From Candidatus Nitrosocosmicus arcticus (lineage in GTDB: Archaea > Thermoproteota > Nitrososphaeria > Nitrososphaerales > Nitrososphaeraceae), in NCBI RefSeq assembly GCF_007826885.1, contig NZ_ML675588.1, positions 5,762 through 69,761 on the forward strand: a DNA stretch of 64,000 nt, in the 5' to 3' direction. The first letter of the stretch is position 1; the number at the start of each line of letters is the position of its first letter. A program made the translations under genes and the position numbers. Below, piece by piece: positions 54,318 through 63,946 of this stretch. Under the pieces are notes generated by a model. The model did no database searches and was not told the origin of the DNA. It saw only the letters and a list, made by a program, of their open reading frames with translations.

Positions 54318-55054
54318 TTAAGAAGTTGTATTTTAGAAAAGGTTGAAAACATTTTCAATGTACCAATTAATAGTGATAGAACATAGGAGGTTAAGGAAAT
54401 CCAGTTCGTGCAAATCTTTCTAGATTTACGAGACAATTGTCTATATTTCATCTAGATTATATACAATAAGTCTAAATCCTATTGATACCATAATATTCGT
54501 ATTCTAGGAGACATGCTTCATAGAATTAGGATCGGGTCATGTAGCACACTGTTGCTTTCTAGTTACCCTATCCTTTTGTTACCTTCAACTTAACACTATG
54601 GGGATGTTTTGTCATAGAAATACTAAAAAATGTTTACTATGTTTCAAATATGGCATTACGCAATAAATACAAAAGGAAGAGGACATAACAATCGCTTATG
54701 ACGAGAACTTTTTTATTCGTATTGTGCAATATAGGAACAAACTCCCATTTTGGAAATCGTTTTTCTTATTGACTTGTAAGATACTTTCATATCATCCAGA
54801 TCGGGCAATGTCATAAGAATTCGGTAATGTAATAATAATAATAATTATTCCAAGATAAGCACTATATGAATTCATAAACATAGCATTCTCTGTTAGATAA
54901 TTGATGATCATCATGCAGCACTGGACCAAACTATTCAAAATAGAGCCTGTCTATCTATATCTGTTAAAAAGTTCTTGGCATTAAACCAAGAAACCCAATA
55001 ATAAAATAGTCTACAGTAAAAGAATACTTCAACTATTAATCTTGTGTCGTGTCT
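54318..55054. other. Spacer without recognised gene
   Basis: About 740 AT-rich bases, with a short AATAATAATAATAATT run near 54830. No supported frame or RNA. Confidence 0.4.
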
Positions 55055-55566
55055 CTAATTATTTGGTTCTTCGTCATCTTCTTCCTCTTGCAACGAAAGT
55101 TGTCCTCTAATCTCTCCCAGCGGGAAATCAGATGTCTGAATATTTACATAATCATTACCTTCGGTCATATTTCCAACTAAATCATTGATTGTCGCATCAG
55201 TCATTGGACCTTTCAAGTCTTCATTTGTAATGTTCCCGGCCAAATCTACAATAGGTACACCTACTGGATTTTTGGTTTCAAATAATGATACTACAACTTT
55301 TCCATGTTCGTCACTATCTCCTTGATGAATTCCAATATGCTTAACATTGGCCAAGTCTTCGGCATACAAGTCGTATTGCAAGGTATCATTATTACCAATA
55401 ATGATAATATTACCAAAGGCATTCGTGTTTGTAGGAAGTGGTTGTTCTTCGCCTGTTAGTTCAGTTACAAAAATTTGAGCATAGATATACTAGGCATAAC
55501 GAATGATACCAAACCTATCATCGCGCTTCCTGCGATTAATATGGTAAATATAGACTTGTAATTCAT
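55055..55566 (-). CDS. CHRD-domain exported protein, frameshifted
   Basis: CHRD domains (chordin-type) occur in secreted proteins. The main frame (to 55055) reads LQYDLYAEDLANVKHIGIHQ, GDSDEHGKVVVSLF, GPMTDATINDLVGNMTEGND and FPLGEIRGQLSLQ, the standard CHRD half. Upstream, ATG 55566 opens a signal peptide in another frame (MNYKSIFTILIAGSAMIGLV, SFVMPSIS). The join at about 55483 would give the classic cleavage site YAQ and continue IFVTELTGEEQPLP. One added base repairs it. Role in thaumarchaea unknown; likely extracellular. Confidence 0.7.
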
Positions 55567-56121
55567 ATGCTGGAAAATTGAACTTGTGTTAATAAGAATG
55601 ACTCACATGTTTTATGATAGTCATATATATCTATAGACATCATTTATTACATCATATTAAATAAATTCAGTAGGTTATTACGTTGATTAATCTAATGTTT
55701 GGAATGATTTTATACGAATCCAATTCAAATAGGTATAACATTGTAATTATTAGTATAACATCATAATTATTGCAGTACTTACTATTGGCTTTTCCTTCTA
55801 ATTGTTTTTAATTTCTTAATATAAATTCTCTGCATGAGATCTAAAATCAAAAATTACCATGGTTACTAATTTATCATTGTCGTTTAATAAATACTGGTTA
55901 AAGAATCTTTTATTGTTATCTTGCCAAGATTATTACCGTACCTAATGAACTGTGTAGGGGCAGAACACCCTCATTTCTATTTAATTTCTGACAAAATTGA
56001 ATTTATTATGATAGGATAGGTTGAGATTTTATGGGATCTGTTTCATCAATTAGAGATTTTCATTGAAACCGTCATAACTATTATATTAGATTGATATCTA
56101 TAGACATTTTGGTTATCTATA
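55567..56121. other. Spacer without recognised gene
   Basis: About 555 AT-rich bases between the CHRD gene and a zinc microprotein. Nothing else recognised. Confidence 0.4.
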
Positions 56122-56289
56122 TTGATAAAGACTCTTGCCACGAGAAGCGACGCAGAACTATATAAACCCTGTATGAATTGTTTTCATGCAAAAGAGGGCC
56201 ACCTATATTATGAGCTCCAAGATAATAATAAACACCCATGCATGAAACTTGGATGTAACTGCAGTCAATATAATTATGACCTTAAATAG
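56122..56289 (+). CDS. CxxCFH zinc microprotein (55 aa)
   Basis: TTG 56122 to TAG 56287-56289. It reads MIKTLATRSDAELYKPCMNC, then FHAKEGHLYYELQDNN, then KHPCMKLGCNCSQYNYDLK. The pattern C-x2-C-F-H near the middle and H-P-C, C-x-C near the end is the same design as the microprotein at 43901-44062, which lies about 12 kb away. The two share the CFH and CNC signatures but little else, so they are old paralogues. Zinc binding is likely; function unknown. Confidence 0.6.
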   Translation: MIKTLATRSDAELYKPCMNCFHAKEGHLYYELQDNNKHPCMKLGCNCSQYNYDLK

Positions 56290-56512
56290 CGTTTAATGAT
56301 TTTAAAACCCATCTATTTCTTTACTTCAAATAAGTTCTCTGTAGAAGGTTGAATACATCACTTCCTAAAGTACCGGTAGCCACGGTGACTAGAATCTTTT
56401 CACCCATGTACAAATGGTTGTTACGGAATATTTATTCTTGGCGATGATTTGTGTGGGAAGGTGTAAACATTTTATAGCAAATAAATAATCACTATCACCC
56501 AGTAGACAAAAA

Positions 56513-57328
56513 ATGACAGTTGATATCGTTCAATCTTTAATTCTGGGAATCGTGCAAGGAATAACGGAGTGGTTGCCAATATCTAGTTCAGGTCATCTAG
56601 CACTAACCCAGCTATTACTTAATATTCATGTACCTATCTTCTTTGATTTAATTCTTCATATAGGAACTCTGGCGGGTCTCCTAGGGTTTTATCGAACTGA
56701 TTTGTCAATGATTTTCAGGTCTGTTTTCTTTTCTCGTTCCATGTCTTTACAAGCCGTCAAAGAATATCGAAAACTATTGATGCTTATCGTAATTGGAACC
56801 ATTCCTACTGCAGTTATCGCATTTGCACTAAAGTCTTTGTTCGAATTTTCATTTTATGATTTCTTTTTATTATCTATAGGATTCTTGATAAGTGGTATAT
56901 TCATTTATATCACTAAATTTTTCAAGAAAGGTTCCAAGGAAATTAATAATCTTGACGCTGTTTTAATCGGGATAGCACAGGGATTCTCTGTATTCTCAAG
57001 CATTTCTCGAAGTGGTATTACAATTTCTTTAGGAATGATAAGGCAAATTGATCATGCTCAATTGGTCCGGTTTTCATTCCTGTTATCTATTCCGGCCATT
57101 ATTGGGGGCTCTGTATTTGATTTTGTTCTAATGGATGATGCCCAGTTATCTACAATAGGAGAAATTCCACTCTCGTCTTATATAGTTGGATTTTTATCAG
57201 CCGCAATAATTGGGTATATAACAATAAAACTGTTAATAGATATCATAAACAGAGGAAAACTGTACTATTTTGGATACTACTGTTTAGGACTAGCAGCGAT
57301 ATTACTAATATATTCATTCATCTTATAA
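56513..57328 (+). CDS. uppP: Undecaprenyl-diphosphatase family protein (UppP/BacA)
   Basis: UppP removes a phosphate from polyprenyl diphosphate carriers; in archaea the likely substrate is dolichyl or a related lipid diphosphate used for glycosylation. The 271-residue protein has several membrane helices. Motif 1 is GIVQGITEWLPISSSGH (12-28), which contains the key Glu, and motif 2 is FSSISRSGITISLG (about 162-175). The Ser/Arg pattern matches BacA-type enzymes. An archaeal start with TATA elements upstream is probable. Fits a phosphate-rich neighbourhood, with the pst genes 2.5 kb downstream. Confidence 0.9.
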   Translation: MTVDIVQSLILGIVQGITEWLPISSSGHLALTQLLLNIHVPIFFDLILHIGTLAGLLGFYRTDLSMIFRSVFFSRSMSLQAVKEYRKLLMLIVIGTIPTAVIAFALKSLFEFSFYDFFLLSIGFLISGIFIYITKFFKKGSKEINNLDAVLIGIAQGFSVFSSISRSGITISLGMIRQIDHAQLVRFSFLLSIPAIIGGSVFDFVLMDDAQLSTIGEIPLSSYIVGFLSAAIIGYITIKLLIDIINRGKLYYFGYYCLGLAAILLIYSFIL

Positions 57329-58192
57329 TTGAAATTCGAATGTCGCAACTAATCTTCGTGAGAAAAAGGCAATTCAGTGTTAATATTTCATTTAGATAAT
57401 ATCGGATATGATATATCTTGTTCTTGTTTTAACTAATTTACTCTAACCACTCGATAATTTTTATGGAGTAAGGTGGGACCTCATCTCACATACAGGTCGT
57501 CAGACTATCCTATTTCCATTCTTTATTTAATCTATATTGCTGTGCGGATAGGAATGTTGATAACAAAAAGTTCAGACTGAAATAGACATGGTTCATAATA
57601 TTGATATCTTTTTTAGTATTAGTGAATCTGAGCCAGTAACAACACTAACAAAAAGCGTATCAGGAGAAATCAAAAAGGTAGGAGTAGCTTGAATCCTATT
57701 ACATATTGAAAAGCAATCAATAATCTATGCCCTATGAATACGTTCTCATATGACTGTGAATATAAACACCTTGTTAGCTGAATTGAAATAAAATAATAGA
57801 TCATATCTAGTTAACAATCAATTTATTGGTATTGTCGTTGTAATTCCAAATCATTCCAGACCGAATAAAGTCTCCAATCTATCCAATCTATGTTCAAGAA
57901 CGAAGTGTCATATGATCACTTATTAATGATATTAAATTCTTATTCTCAATTTCTATCGATCCTCATTCTGACACAGCTCTTTTTTTACGGCCTGGTACAA
58001 GACTAAATTGTTGAATATCGTTCCAGATAGTAATCAACTCATGATGATTTCACTATATACATATCATCACGATCACACTGATTCTATTATAATTCCAGAT
58101 TAGGTTGCAGAATTGTGTTTTCAGAATTAAATTATCGATCTATATACTATAGTGAACATTTAGATAATTAATTAATATACTATATAGTTAGG
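57329..58192. other. Spacer without recognised gene
   Basis: About 860 AT-rich bases. I scanned for frames and found only short ones with no motif. Promoter-like ATATAG elements occur close to 58160-58185, just before the next ATG. Confidence 0.4.
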
Positions 58193-58621
58193 ATGGATAT
58201 GGAAGAAAGACAATTCCTCCATAACTTATGCACAAACGCACTCCAAGTTGATGTTTCCATAGAATTTGCTGGCATTATTGACTCAAATGGCAAGCTACTA
58301 GTAGGAAAATCAAGAAATATATCTTGCAACCTCTGTTTCTTAAAAAGGAAAACTACTTCTCCATTTAGATATTCAAGTCATTACGGTAATCCCCTCTATA
58401 AAGATAAATCCTTGTCAACAAGTAATATAAAAAGTATAGTGTCTCTTCAATCTAGTTTGATTGATACTCATGCGCTGTTCAGACTCATTAATCTATATGA
58501 TGATGTTTTTCTGGCATATATTCCAATAAATGAACTAAATGATCGCTTCCTCTATATTTATATTAGAACGGATGAATATTTGGAAGATGTTCTCTTAAAA
58601 CTCGACTCTACTTTTTCATAA
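58193..58621 (+). CDS. Small protein, possibly roadblock-like
   Basis: The 142-residue product starts with a helix (MDMEERQFLHNLCTNALQVD) and then VSIEFAGIIDSNGKLLVGKS, a strand-turn that resembles roadblock/longin-type domains found in thaumarchaeal proteins. C-terminal LFRLINLYDDVFLAYIPINE and RFLYIYIRTDEYLEDVLLKL continue the alpha/beta pattern. Function unknown. ATG at 58193, preceded by an A/T-rich stretch. Single gene. Confidence 0.55.
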   Translation: MDMEERQFLHNLCTNALQVDVSIEFAGIIDSNGKLLVGKSRNISCNLCFLKRKTTSPFRYSSHYGNPLYKDKSLSTSNIKSIVSLQSSLIDTHALFRLINLYDDVFLAYIPINELNDRFLYIYIRTDEYLEDVLLKLDSTFS

Positions 58622-58742
58622 TAAATATAATTTGTTCCTACTAAATTACAAATCTGAATTATAAATTTAACATTTGCCAACTCGTTTCAATTTAGAGTAA
58701 TTATTATTGATCAATTTTTAAAAAGGAGGAAGTGTTAAGTTA

Positions 58743-59210
58743 CTATGTATTGGTATTTCTAACTAGAGGGACATAATAGCCATACTTGTTTTCTTTTCTA
58801 AGAAGTTCTAGAATTTTGCCTGCTTTGTTATTGGTTCTCCTTAAATAATCAAATACTAAAGTACAAGATAATTTTTCCATGATTTTTATTATTGAATTGT
58901 ATACTCTTTTGATAATCCCGTCCTTTACTTTTGACCTTCTATTAAGTTGCTCTATTGTAGATTTAGAATCGCTTCTAATGATGATTATTTTTTTATTCCC
59001 TCTTTTTTTTAGTTTAGTTTTTAACATTTTGAGATTATCAGAAATTGCAAAATATACTGCCAACATTTCCATTCTCTGGACGCCGTATCGTTCATTCTTC
59101 CTGTAAGGTTTTAGCGTTCTTATTTTGCTTTTATTTTGAAAATGATTATGCCAGGAGATATATCCAGATGGTGATCCGTCTACATCAATTGCGATATTTA
59201 TTTTGCGCAA
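58743..59210 (-). CDS. RNase H-like protein
   Basis: The 155-residue protein has an RNase HI-type order: first strand INIAIDVDGSPSG (Asp9/Asp11), then RMEMLAVYFAISDNL (Glu48), IIIIRSDSKSTIEQL (Asp81) and TNNKAGKILELL (about 126-137). In active enzymes the last block has an acidic residue (NxxAD); here it is NNKAG, so the fourth acidic ligand is absent. Activity may be weak or altered. The protein could degrade RNA in hybrids or act as a nucleic-acid-binding module. Opposite strand to the preceding gene. Confidence 0.7.
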   Translation of the reverse strand: MRKINIAIDVDGSPSGYISWHNHFQNKSKIRTLKPYRKNERYGVQRMEMLAVYFAISDNLKMLKTKLKKRGNKKIIIIRSDSKSTIEQLNRRSKVKDGIIKRVYNSIIKIMEKLSCTLVFDYLRRTNNKAGKILELLRKENKYGYYVPLVRNTNT

Positions 59211-59817
59211 CTAATTTTTGTATAAACTATGTCATAATATAACCATTATCTATATAGTTACCATAAAATGTATAAACTTTATCTAATGATACCGGATCTA
59301 CTTACTGATCATAAATTAAATTATCTAAAGTAACAAACTGCTTTTCGGACATCATTAATAATTTGCGCTAATGATTCTAATGAATTATCCTCTTGCATAG
59401 AATTCAAGATAAAATATGAAAGAATAGTGACCATTCCTCGGCCGCCGCTGAATGGTCACTGAGTGTGCTCGCAGATGGAAAAAGGTATACTAATTATTAA
59501 ACCCGAGCGTCTTAAGACTTGTCATAGTTTTCTATATAGAGTTAGTTCTTCGATATCTAAAAAGCCATGAATAAAGACCCTCATTTTCTCATTTTCAACC
59601 ACCATTTACTGATAGATAATTCATAATTAGACCCGTAAAACTTGTTCTGCATGAAAATTACTTAAGGACGCCTTATTGATAAAATCGACATTATCATACT
59701 AGAACTTTAGGGAATAATTTTCTTCAAGTATTTATTTATACTACATTAATCTATTCTATATAGTGTATGAATATAATATAGACAATTGATTAATAATTAT
59801 ATAGTTATATAAATCTG
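59211..59817. other. Spacer with a strong hairpin, upstream of pst genes
   Basis: About 600 bases leading into the pst promoter region. Apart from the 11-base inverted repeat at 59426-59460 I recognise no gene. An AT-rich element (ATTATATAGTTATAT, about 59796-59810) lies close to the pstS ATG. Confidence 0.4.
59426..59460. repeat. Perfect 11-bp hairpin with GC-rich loop
   Basis: AGTGACCATTC (59426-59436) and GAATGGTCACT (59450-59460) are exact inverted copies separated by a 13-base GC-rich loop (CTCGGCCGCCGCT). It stands 357 bases before pstS. It could be a transcript-end signal, a small RNA or a protein site; no poly-T run follows on either strand, which argues against a simple terminator. 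Confidence 0.6.
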
Positions 59818-60912
59818 ATGACTAATTTAACTAACTATAGGATATTAGGTATATCACTTTTAGCCGTATCGCTATTAGTTCCAGTTTATGTGAATTCAGT
59901 AAATGCACAACAGGTTACTATTAATGGAGCCGGAGCAACCTTTCCATTTCCTTTAATAGATACTTGGAGAGTGGAATATCAAAACGTAAATCCTGATGTA
60001 AGTCTTAATTATGCCTCCATTGGTAGCGGTGGCGGAGTTAAACAATTTCTAGAAAAAACAGTTGACTTTGGTGCAACTGATGCTCCCCTAACTGCAACCG
60101 AATTACAACAAGCAGGAAATCCAGTTCATATTCCAGAAACAATAGGTTCAGTTGTTCTTGCATATAATCTTCCAGAAGTAACAACGCCTATTAACCTAAC
60201 AGGCCCAGTTATAGCTGATATATTTCTAGGAAAAATCGCTAAATGGGATGATCCAAAAATCAAAGAACTTAATCCAGACGTAGCATTACCATCTGAGGAT
60301 ATAATTTCAGTTCACCGCTCTGATGGCTCTGGCACAACTTTTGTATTTACAGACTACTTAGCTAAAGTAAGCAGCGAATGGCTTGACAGTATCGGCGTTG
60401 GAAAATCTGTCCAGTGGCCTTCTGGTATAGGAGCACCCGGAAATGAAGGAGTGGCAGCATCAATTCAAGGATCACCTTATTCCATAGGATATATCGAACT
60501 AGCCTATGCTCTAACAACACAGATGAATTTTGCATCAGTACAAAACAAAGAGGGTAACTTCATTACTCCGTCACTTAATTCAACTATGGATGCAGTAAGC
60601 GCAGCCGCAGCAACACTACCTCAAGGCTCAGAATCATGGACCAATGTAACGTTGACAGATCCATCTGGACCTAATTCTTATCCAATCTCTAGTTTCTCCT
60701 ATCTTTTGCTTTATAAAGAATTGAGTACAAATCCATCCATAGATGAACAAAAAGCAAAAGCAATAGTTGATTTCATAGAGTGGGCTGTAACTGATGGTCA
60801 ACAATTCGCAGAACCGTTGGGATATGTTCCATTACCTCAATCTGTCGTTGATATCAATGAAGCAACATTGAAATCATTGACTTTTAATGGAAACCCAATA
60901 CTCACCAACTAA
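59818..60912 (+). CDS. pstS: Phosphate ABC transporter, substrate-binding protein
   Basis: PstS captures phosphate outside the cell for the PstCAB transporter. The 364-residue protein has a signal peptide ending at VNAQQ (about residue 32). It then has TINGAGATFPFPLIDTWRVEYQ, IGSGGGVKQFLEKTVDFGATDAP and SVHRSDGSGTTFVFTDYLA, the loops that bind phosphate. LKSLTFNGNPI closes the fold. ATG at 59818 follows an A/T-rich promoter. It heads the pstSCAB set; the next gene starts 89 bases after. Confidence 0.95.
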   Translation: MTNLTNYRILGISLLAVSLLVPVYVNSVNAQQVTINGAGATFPFPLIDTWRVEYQNVNPDVSLNYASIGSGGGVKQFLEKTVDFGATDAPLTATELQQAGNPVHIPETIGSVVLAYNLPEVTTPINLTGPVIADIFLGKIAKWDDPKIKELNPDVALPSEDIISVHRSDGSGTTFVFTDYLAKVSSEWLDSIGVGKSVQWPSGIGAPGNEGVAASIQGSPYSIGYIELAYALTTQMNFASVQNKEGNFITPSLNSTMDAVSAAAATLPQGSESWTNVTLTDPSGPNSYPISSFSYLLLYKELSTNPSIDEQKAKAIVDFIEWAVTDGQQFAEPLGYVPLPQSVVDINEATLKSLTFNGNPILTN

Positions 60913-61001
60913 CTTTTATTTTTTTCTATATAGATTATATGTTCTATATTGATTATATATGTAAAATATATTATTAAATAGTTTTACTTGTTTGATATAC
61001 T

Positions 61002-62003
61002 TTGTCTCTAAAAGATTCTAAAAATACTCATGCCGAGCTGGTAAAGAAACTAGATCTGCAATCCAGAAAATCGATTTTTGGAGATAATTTTTTCAAAGCT
61101 TTGGTAATTGGGGCATCCCTTTATACTCTGTTGATGGTTGCACTTGTATTTTTTGCCTTAGCGGAGGGCTCTATACCTATTTTTCTTAAAGAAGGCATTA
61201 ACTTTGTAATTGGAACTGATTGGAATGCTGTTGATGGGCGAGAGTCCTTTGGAGCCTTGCCTTACATAATAGGAACACTTGTTAGCTCAGTAATTGCAAT
61301 GGCTATTGCGGTTCCTATTAGTGTAGGAATAGCCATATTTATTACAGAAATGATTCCAAAAAAACTGGGAACCGTTTTATCTTTTGTAGTTGAGCTCTTG
61401 GCAGCTGTCCCGAGCATCATTTATGGTCTGTGGGCATTATTTGTATTCAGGTTCTGGATTAGAGACTTCATAGAGGAGCCTCTTCATAATACATTAGGAG
61501 ATTTTTCTCTTTTTGCAAGAGCTCCTTTTGGTTTGGATGTTTTTACGGCAGGAATAGTTCTTGCGATAATGATTATTCCTATAATTTCAGCCGTATCGAG
61601 GGAAGTCATTAAGGCTATTCCTCATTCACAGAAAGAAGCTGCGTACGCACTGGGTGCAACACGATGGGAAATGGTCAGAACTGCTATTCTGCCCTCTGCA
61701 AAAACTGGTTTGATGGGAGCATCCTTTTTGGGATTGGGGAGAGCGATTGGAGAAACCATGTTAGTTACACTGATTATAGGAAATGCAATTGGTTTGGCTG
61801 CTATCCCGACATCTTTGTTTTCACAAAGTCAAACTCTTTCTAGTATTATTGCAAATGAATTTAATGAAGCATCAAACGATCTCCATCTTTCAGCATTAAT
61901 TGGTTTAGGATTGGTCCTTTTTGTAATTACTATTTTTATAAATGTCGTTGCTATTTATATAATTTCAAAGGTTTCCAAATCCTATTCTAACTTGAGGGAA
62001 TAA
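61002..62003 (+). CDS. pstC: Phosphate ABC transporter permease PstC
   Basis: PstC and PstA form the membrane channel. The 333-residue protein has six hydrophobic segments. It carries SVIAMAIAVPISVGIAIFIT, VPSIIYGLWALFVF, and the cytoplasmic EAA-type loop REVIKAIPHSQKEAAYALGATRWEM with a following GRAIGETMLVTLIIGN. The TTG at 61002 is the start (no ATG nearby). pstA follows with only 1 base between stop and start. Confidence 0.94.
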   Translation: MSLKDSKNTHAELVKKLDLQSRKSIFGDNFFKALVIGASLYTLLMVALVFFALAEGSIPIFLKEGINFVIGTDWNAVDGRESFGALPYIIGTLVSSVIAMAIAVPISVGIAIFITEMIPKKLGTVLSFVVELLAAVPSIIYGLWALFVFRFWIRDFIEEPLHNTLGDFSLFARAPFGLDVFTAGIVLAIMIIPIISAVSREVIKAIPHSQKEAAYALGATRWEMVRTAILPSAKTGLMGASFLGLGRAIGETMLVTLIIGNAIGLAAIPTSLFSQSQTLSSIIANEFNEASNDLHLSALIGLGLVLFVITIFINVVAIYIISKVSKSYSNLRE

Positions 62004-62004
62004 T

Positions 62005-62925
62005 ATGATCAAAGATACTAAAAATAAAGATAAAGACTACAAATCAATAATTCAAGAACATATTACGAAAAATGCCCCAAAAAGAAAGGCTTTTAATAAT
62101 TTTATGACCATTTTGCTATTTGTTTTTGTAATAGTTGCGATTATACCTTTGTGCTCTATTTTGGTTGAAGTGTTTAAGAATGGTTTTGGCGCTCTAAGCT
62201 TTGATTTTCTATTCAAACCTCCGGGTTCGATAGGTTCAGGAGATGGGGGTATAGGTCCAGCCATTCAAGGAACTTTGATGGTTGTAGGATTTGCTACTTT
62301 AATTGGAGCTCCTGTAGGAGTTTTGGCAGGGGTGTTCCTCTCCGAATATTCTGGTTCTAGCAGATTGTTTGCCTATTTCCTTAGACTCTTTAATGATGTG
62401 TTGACTGGTATTCCTTCGATTGTGATAGGAATTGCAGGATATATCACAATTGTACTAACCCTGGGCTCCTTTTCAATCCTGGCCGGAGCCTTTGTTTTAT
62501 CTATAATAATGATTCCCATTATTGCAAGGGTTTCTGAAGAGACATTAAAACTAGTTCCAAACACTCTAAGAGAGGCAGCTTATGGTCTAGGTCTTCCAAA
62601 GTGGAAGGTGGTATGGCATATAGTGATAATGGGCTCTAAAAGCGGTATAACAACAGGCATCGTACTTGCCATATCTAGAATCGCTGGCGAAACCGCACCA
62701 CTAATAATGACTATTTTAGGTACAAGTCTCTTTTTCAGCGCCTTTAATTCCCCTGTTGATGCTTTGCCTTTGAGAATCTGGAGATTGGCTTCGCAGCCAT
62801 ATCCATCAGCTCATGAACAGGGTTGGGGTGCTGCACTGTTGCTCATATTGCTCGTATTGTCATTAAGCATTGCCCTCAGGATGTTTGCACAAAAAAGGAG
62901 TATCACGTTTAAATCGGTTACTTGA
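62005..62925 (+). CDS. pstA: Phosphate ABC transporter permease PstA
   Basis: PstA is the partner permease. The 306-residue protein has six hydrophobic segments. Family blocks are VGVLAGVFLSEYSG, LRLFNDVLTGIPSIVIGIAG, EETLKLVPNTLREAAYGLGLPKWKV (the EAA loop) and RIAGETAPLIMT. ATG at 62005 lies one base after the pstC stop, indicating coupled translation. The next gene (pstB) starts 88 bases on. Confidence 0.94.
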   Translation: MIKDTKNKDKDYKSIIQEHITKNAPKRKAFNNFMTILLFVFVIVAIIPLCSILVEVFKNGFGALSFDFLFKPPGSIGSGDGGIGPAIQGTLMVVGFATLIGAPVGVLAGVFLSEYSGSSRLFAYFLRLFNDVLTGIPSIVIGIAGYITIVLTLGSFSILAGAFVLSIIMIPIIARVSEETLKLVPNTLREAAYGLGLPKWKVVWHIVIMGSKSGITTGIVLAISRIAGETAPLIMTILGTSLFFSAFNSPVDALPLRIWRLASQPYPSAHEQGWGAALLLILLVLSLSIALRMFAQKRSITFKSVT

Positions 62926-63013
62926 TACTTTATTTATCTACCTTATCTATATAATACTATATATTTCGTATAGAAAAGGAATATTATGAATTTTTGAGTT
63001 ATAAAGATATCTC

Positions 63014-63946
63014 GTGGACAATTTGAACAACTCCTTAAGGTCTTCTATTAAAGATAAAATTGATGATGTTTCACCTCACCCTAAAACCAAGGCTGAAACT
63101 GATGTTACTAATACTCATACCGAAGGTGATGTTTTGCCCTCTATCAAATCTAAGCCTGAGCGCAATTTTGATTCAGAACTCAAAATAGAGAATCCTAAAC
63201 TATCAATCCAATCTTTGAAAGCCTGGTTTAGTGGTAAACTAGCTTTAAAGGATATCAATCTTGATGTTAAGGAAAACTGTATCACCGCATTAATTGGTCC
63301 ATCTGGATGTGGTAAAACAACACTGTTAAGATGCATTAATAGGATGCATGATTTAACTCCAAGTGCTACTGCTGACGGCAAAATTATTTTAGACGATCTA
63401 AATATCTATGATAAACAAACAGACCCTGTCCTTATAAAGCGACGAATGGGGATGGTCTTTCAAAAACCAAATCCTTTTCCTACTATGAGTATATATGACA
63501 ATGTAGCAGCTGGTTTGAAACTCAATGGTATTAAGGATAAAAATCTGATAAAGGAAATAGTTCACGATAGTTTACACGGAGCTGCATTATGGGAAGAAGT
63601 AAAAAATGATCTTGATAAACCAGGGATAAGTTTGTCTGGTGGTCAACAACAAAGACTTTGCATTGCAAGAGCTCTTGCAATGCAACCTGAAATTCTCTTG
63701 ATGGATGAACCTACTTCTGCTTTAGATCCTATTGCATCTTCAAAAATTGAAGAGTTGATGAATGACCTTAAGAAGAATTTGACTGTAATAATTGTAACTC
63801 ATAATATGCAACAAGCGGCTCGAGTTTCGGATTATACTGCATTTATGTATTTAGGAGAGTTAATCGAATTCGGTCAAACCGATCAAATATTTAAATATCC
63901 AAAAAAAGAGTTAACTGAAAGATATATTTCCGGCAAGTTCGGATAG
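63014..63946 (+). CDS. pstB: Phosphate ABC transporter ATP-binding protein PstB
   Basis: PstB is the ATPase that powers phosphate import. The 310-residue frame starts at GTG 63014 and has a 55-residue N-terminal extension rich in Lys/Asp/Thr before the ATPase. Walker A is GPSGCGKTT, the Q loop is FQKPNPFP, the ABC signature is LSGGQQQRL and Walker B is [13 protein letters not shown], with a switch His in [18 protein letters not shown] is a PstB-type mark. The N-terminal extension is unusual in length. A phoU gene could follow beyond the window. Confidence 0.96.
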   Translation: MDNLNNSLRSSIKDKIDDVSPHPKTKAETDVTNTHTEGDVLPSIKSKPERNFDSELKIENPKLSIQSLKAWFSGKLALKDINLDVKENCITALIGPSGCGKTTLLRCINRMHDLTPSATADGKIILDDLNIYDKQTDPVLIKRRMGMVFQKPNPFPTMSIYDNVAAGLKLNGIKDKNLIKEIVHDSLHGAALWEEVKNDLDKPGISLSGGQQQRLCIARALAMQPEILLMDEPTSALDPIASSKIEELMNDLKKNLTVIIVTHNMQQAARVSDYTAFMYLGELIEFGQTDQIFKYPKKELTERYISGKFG

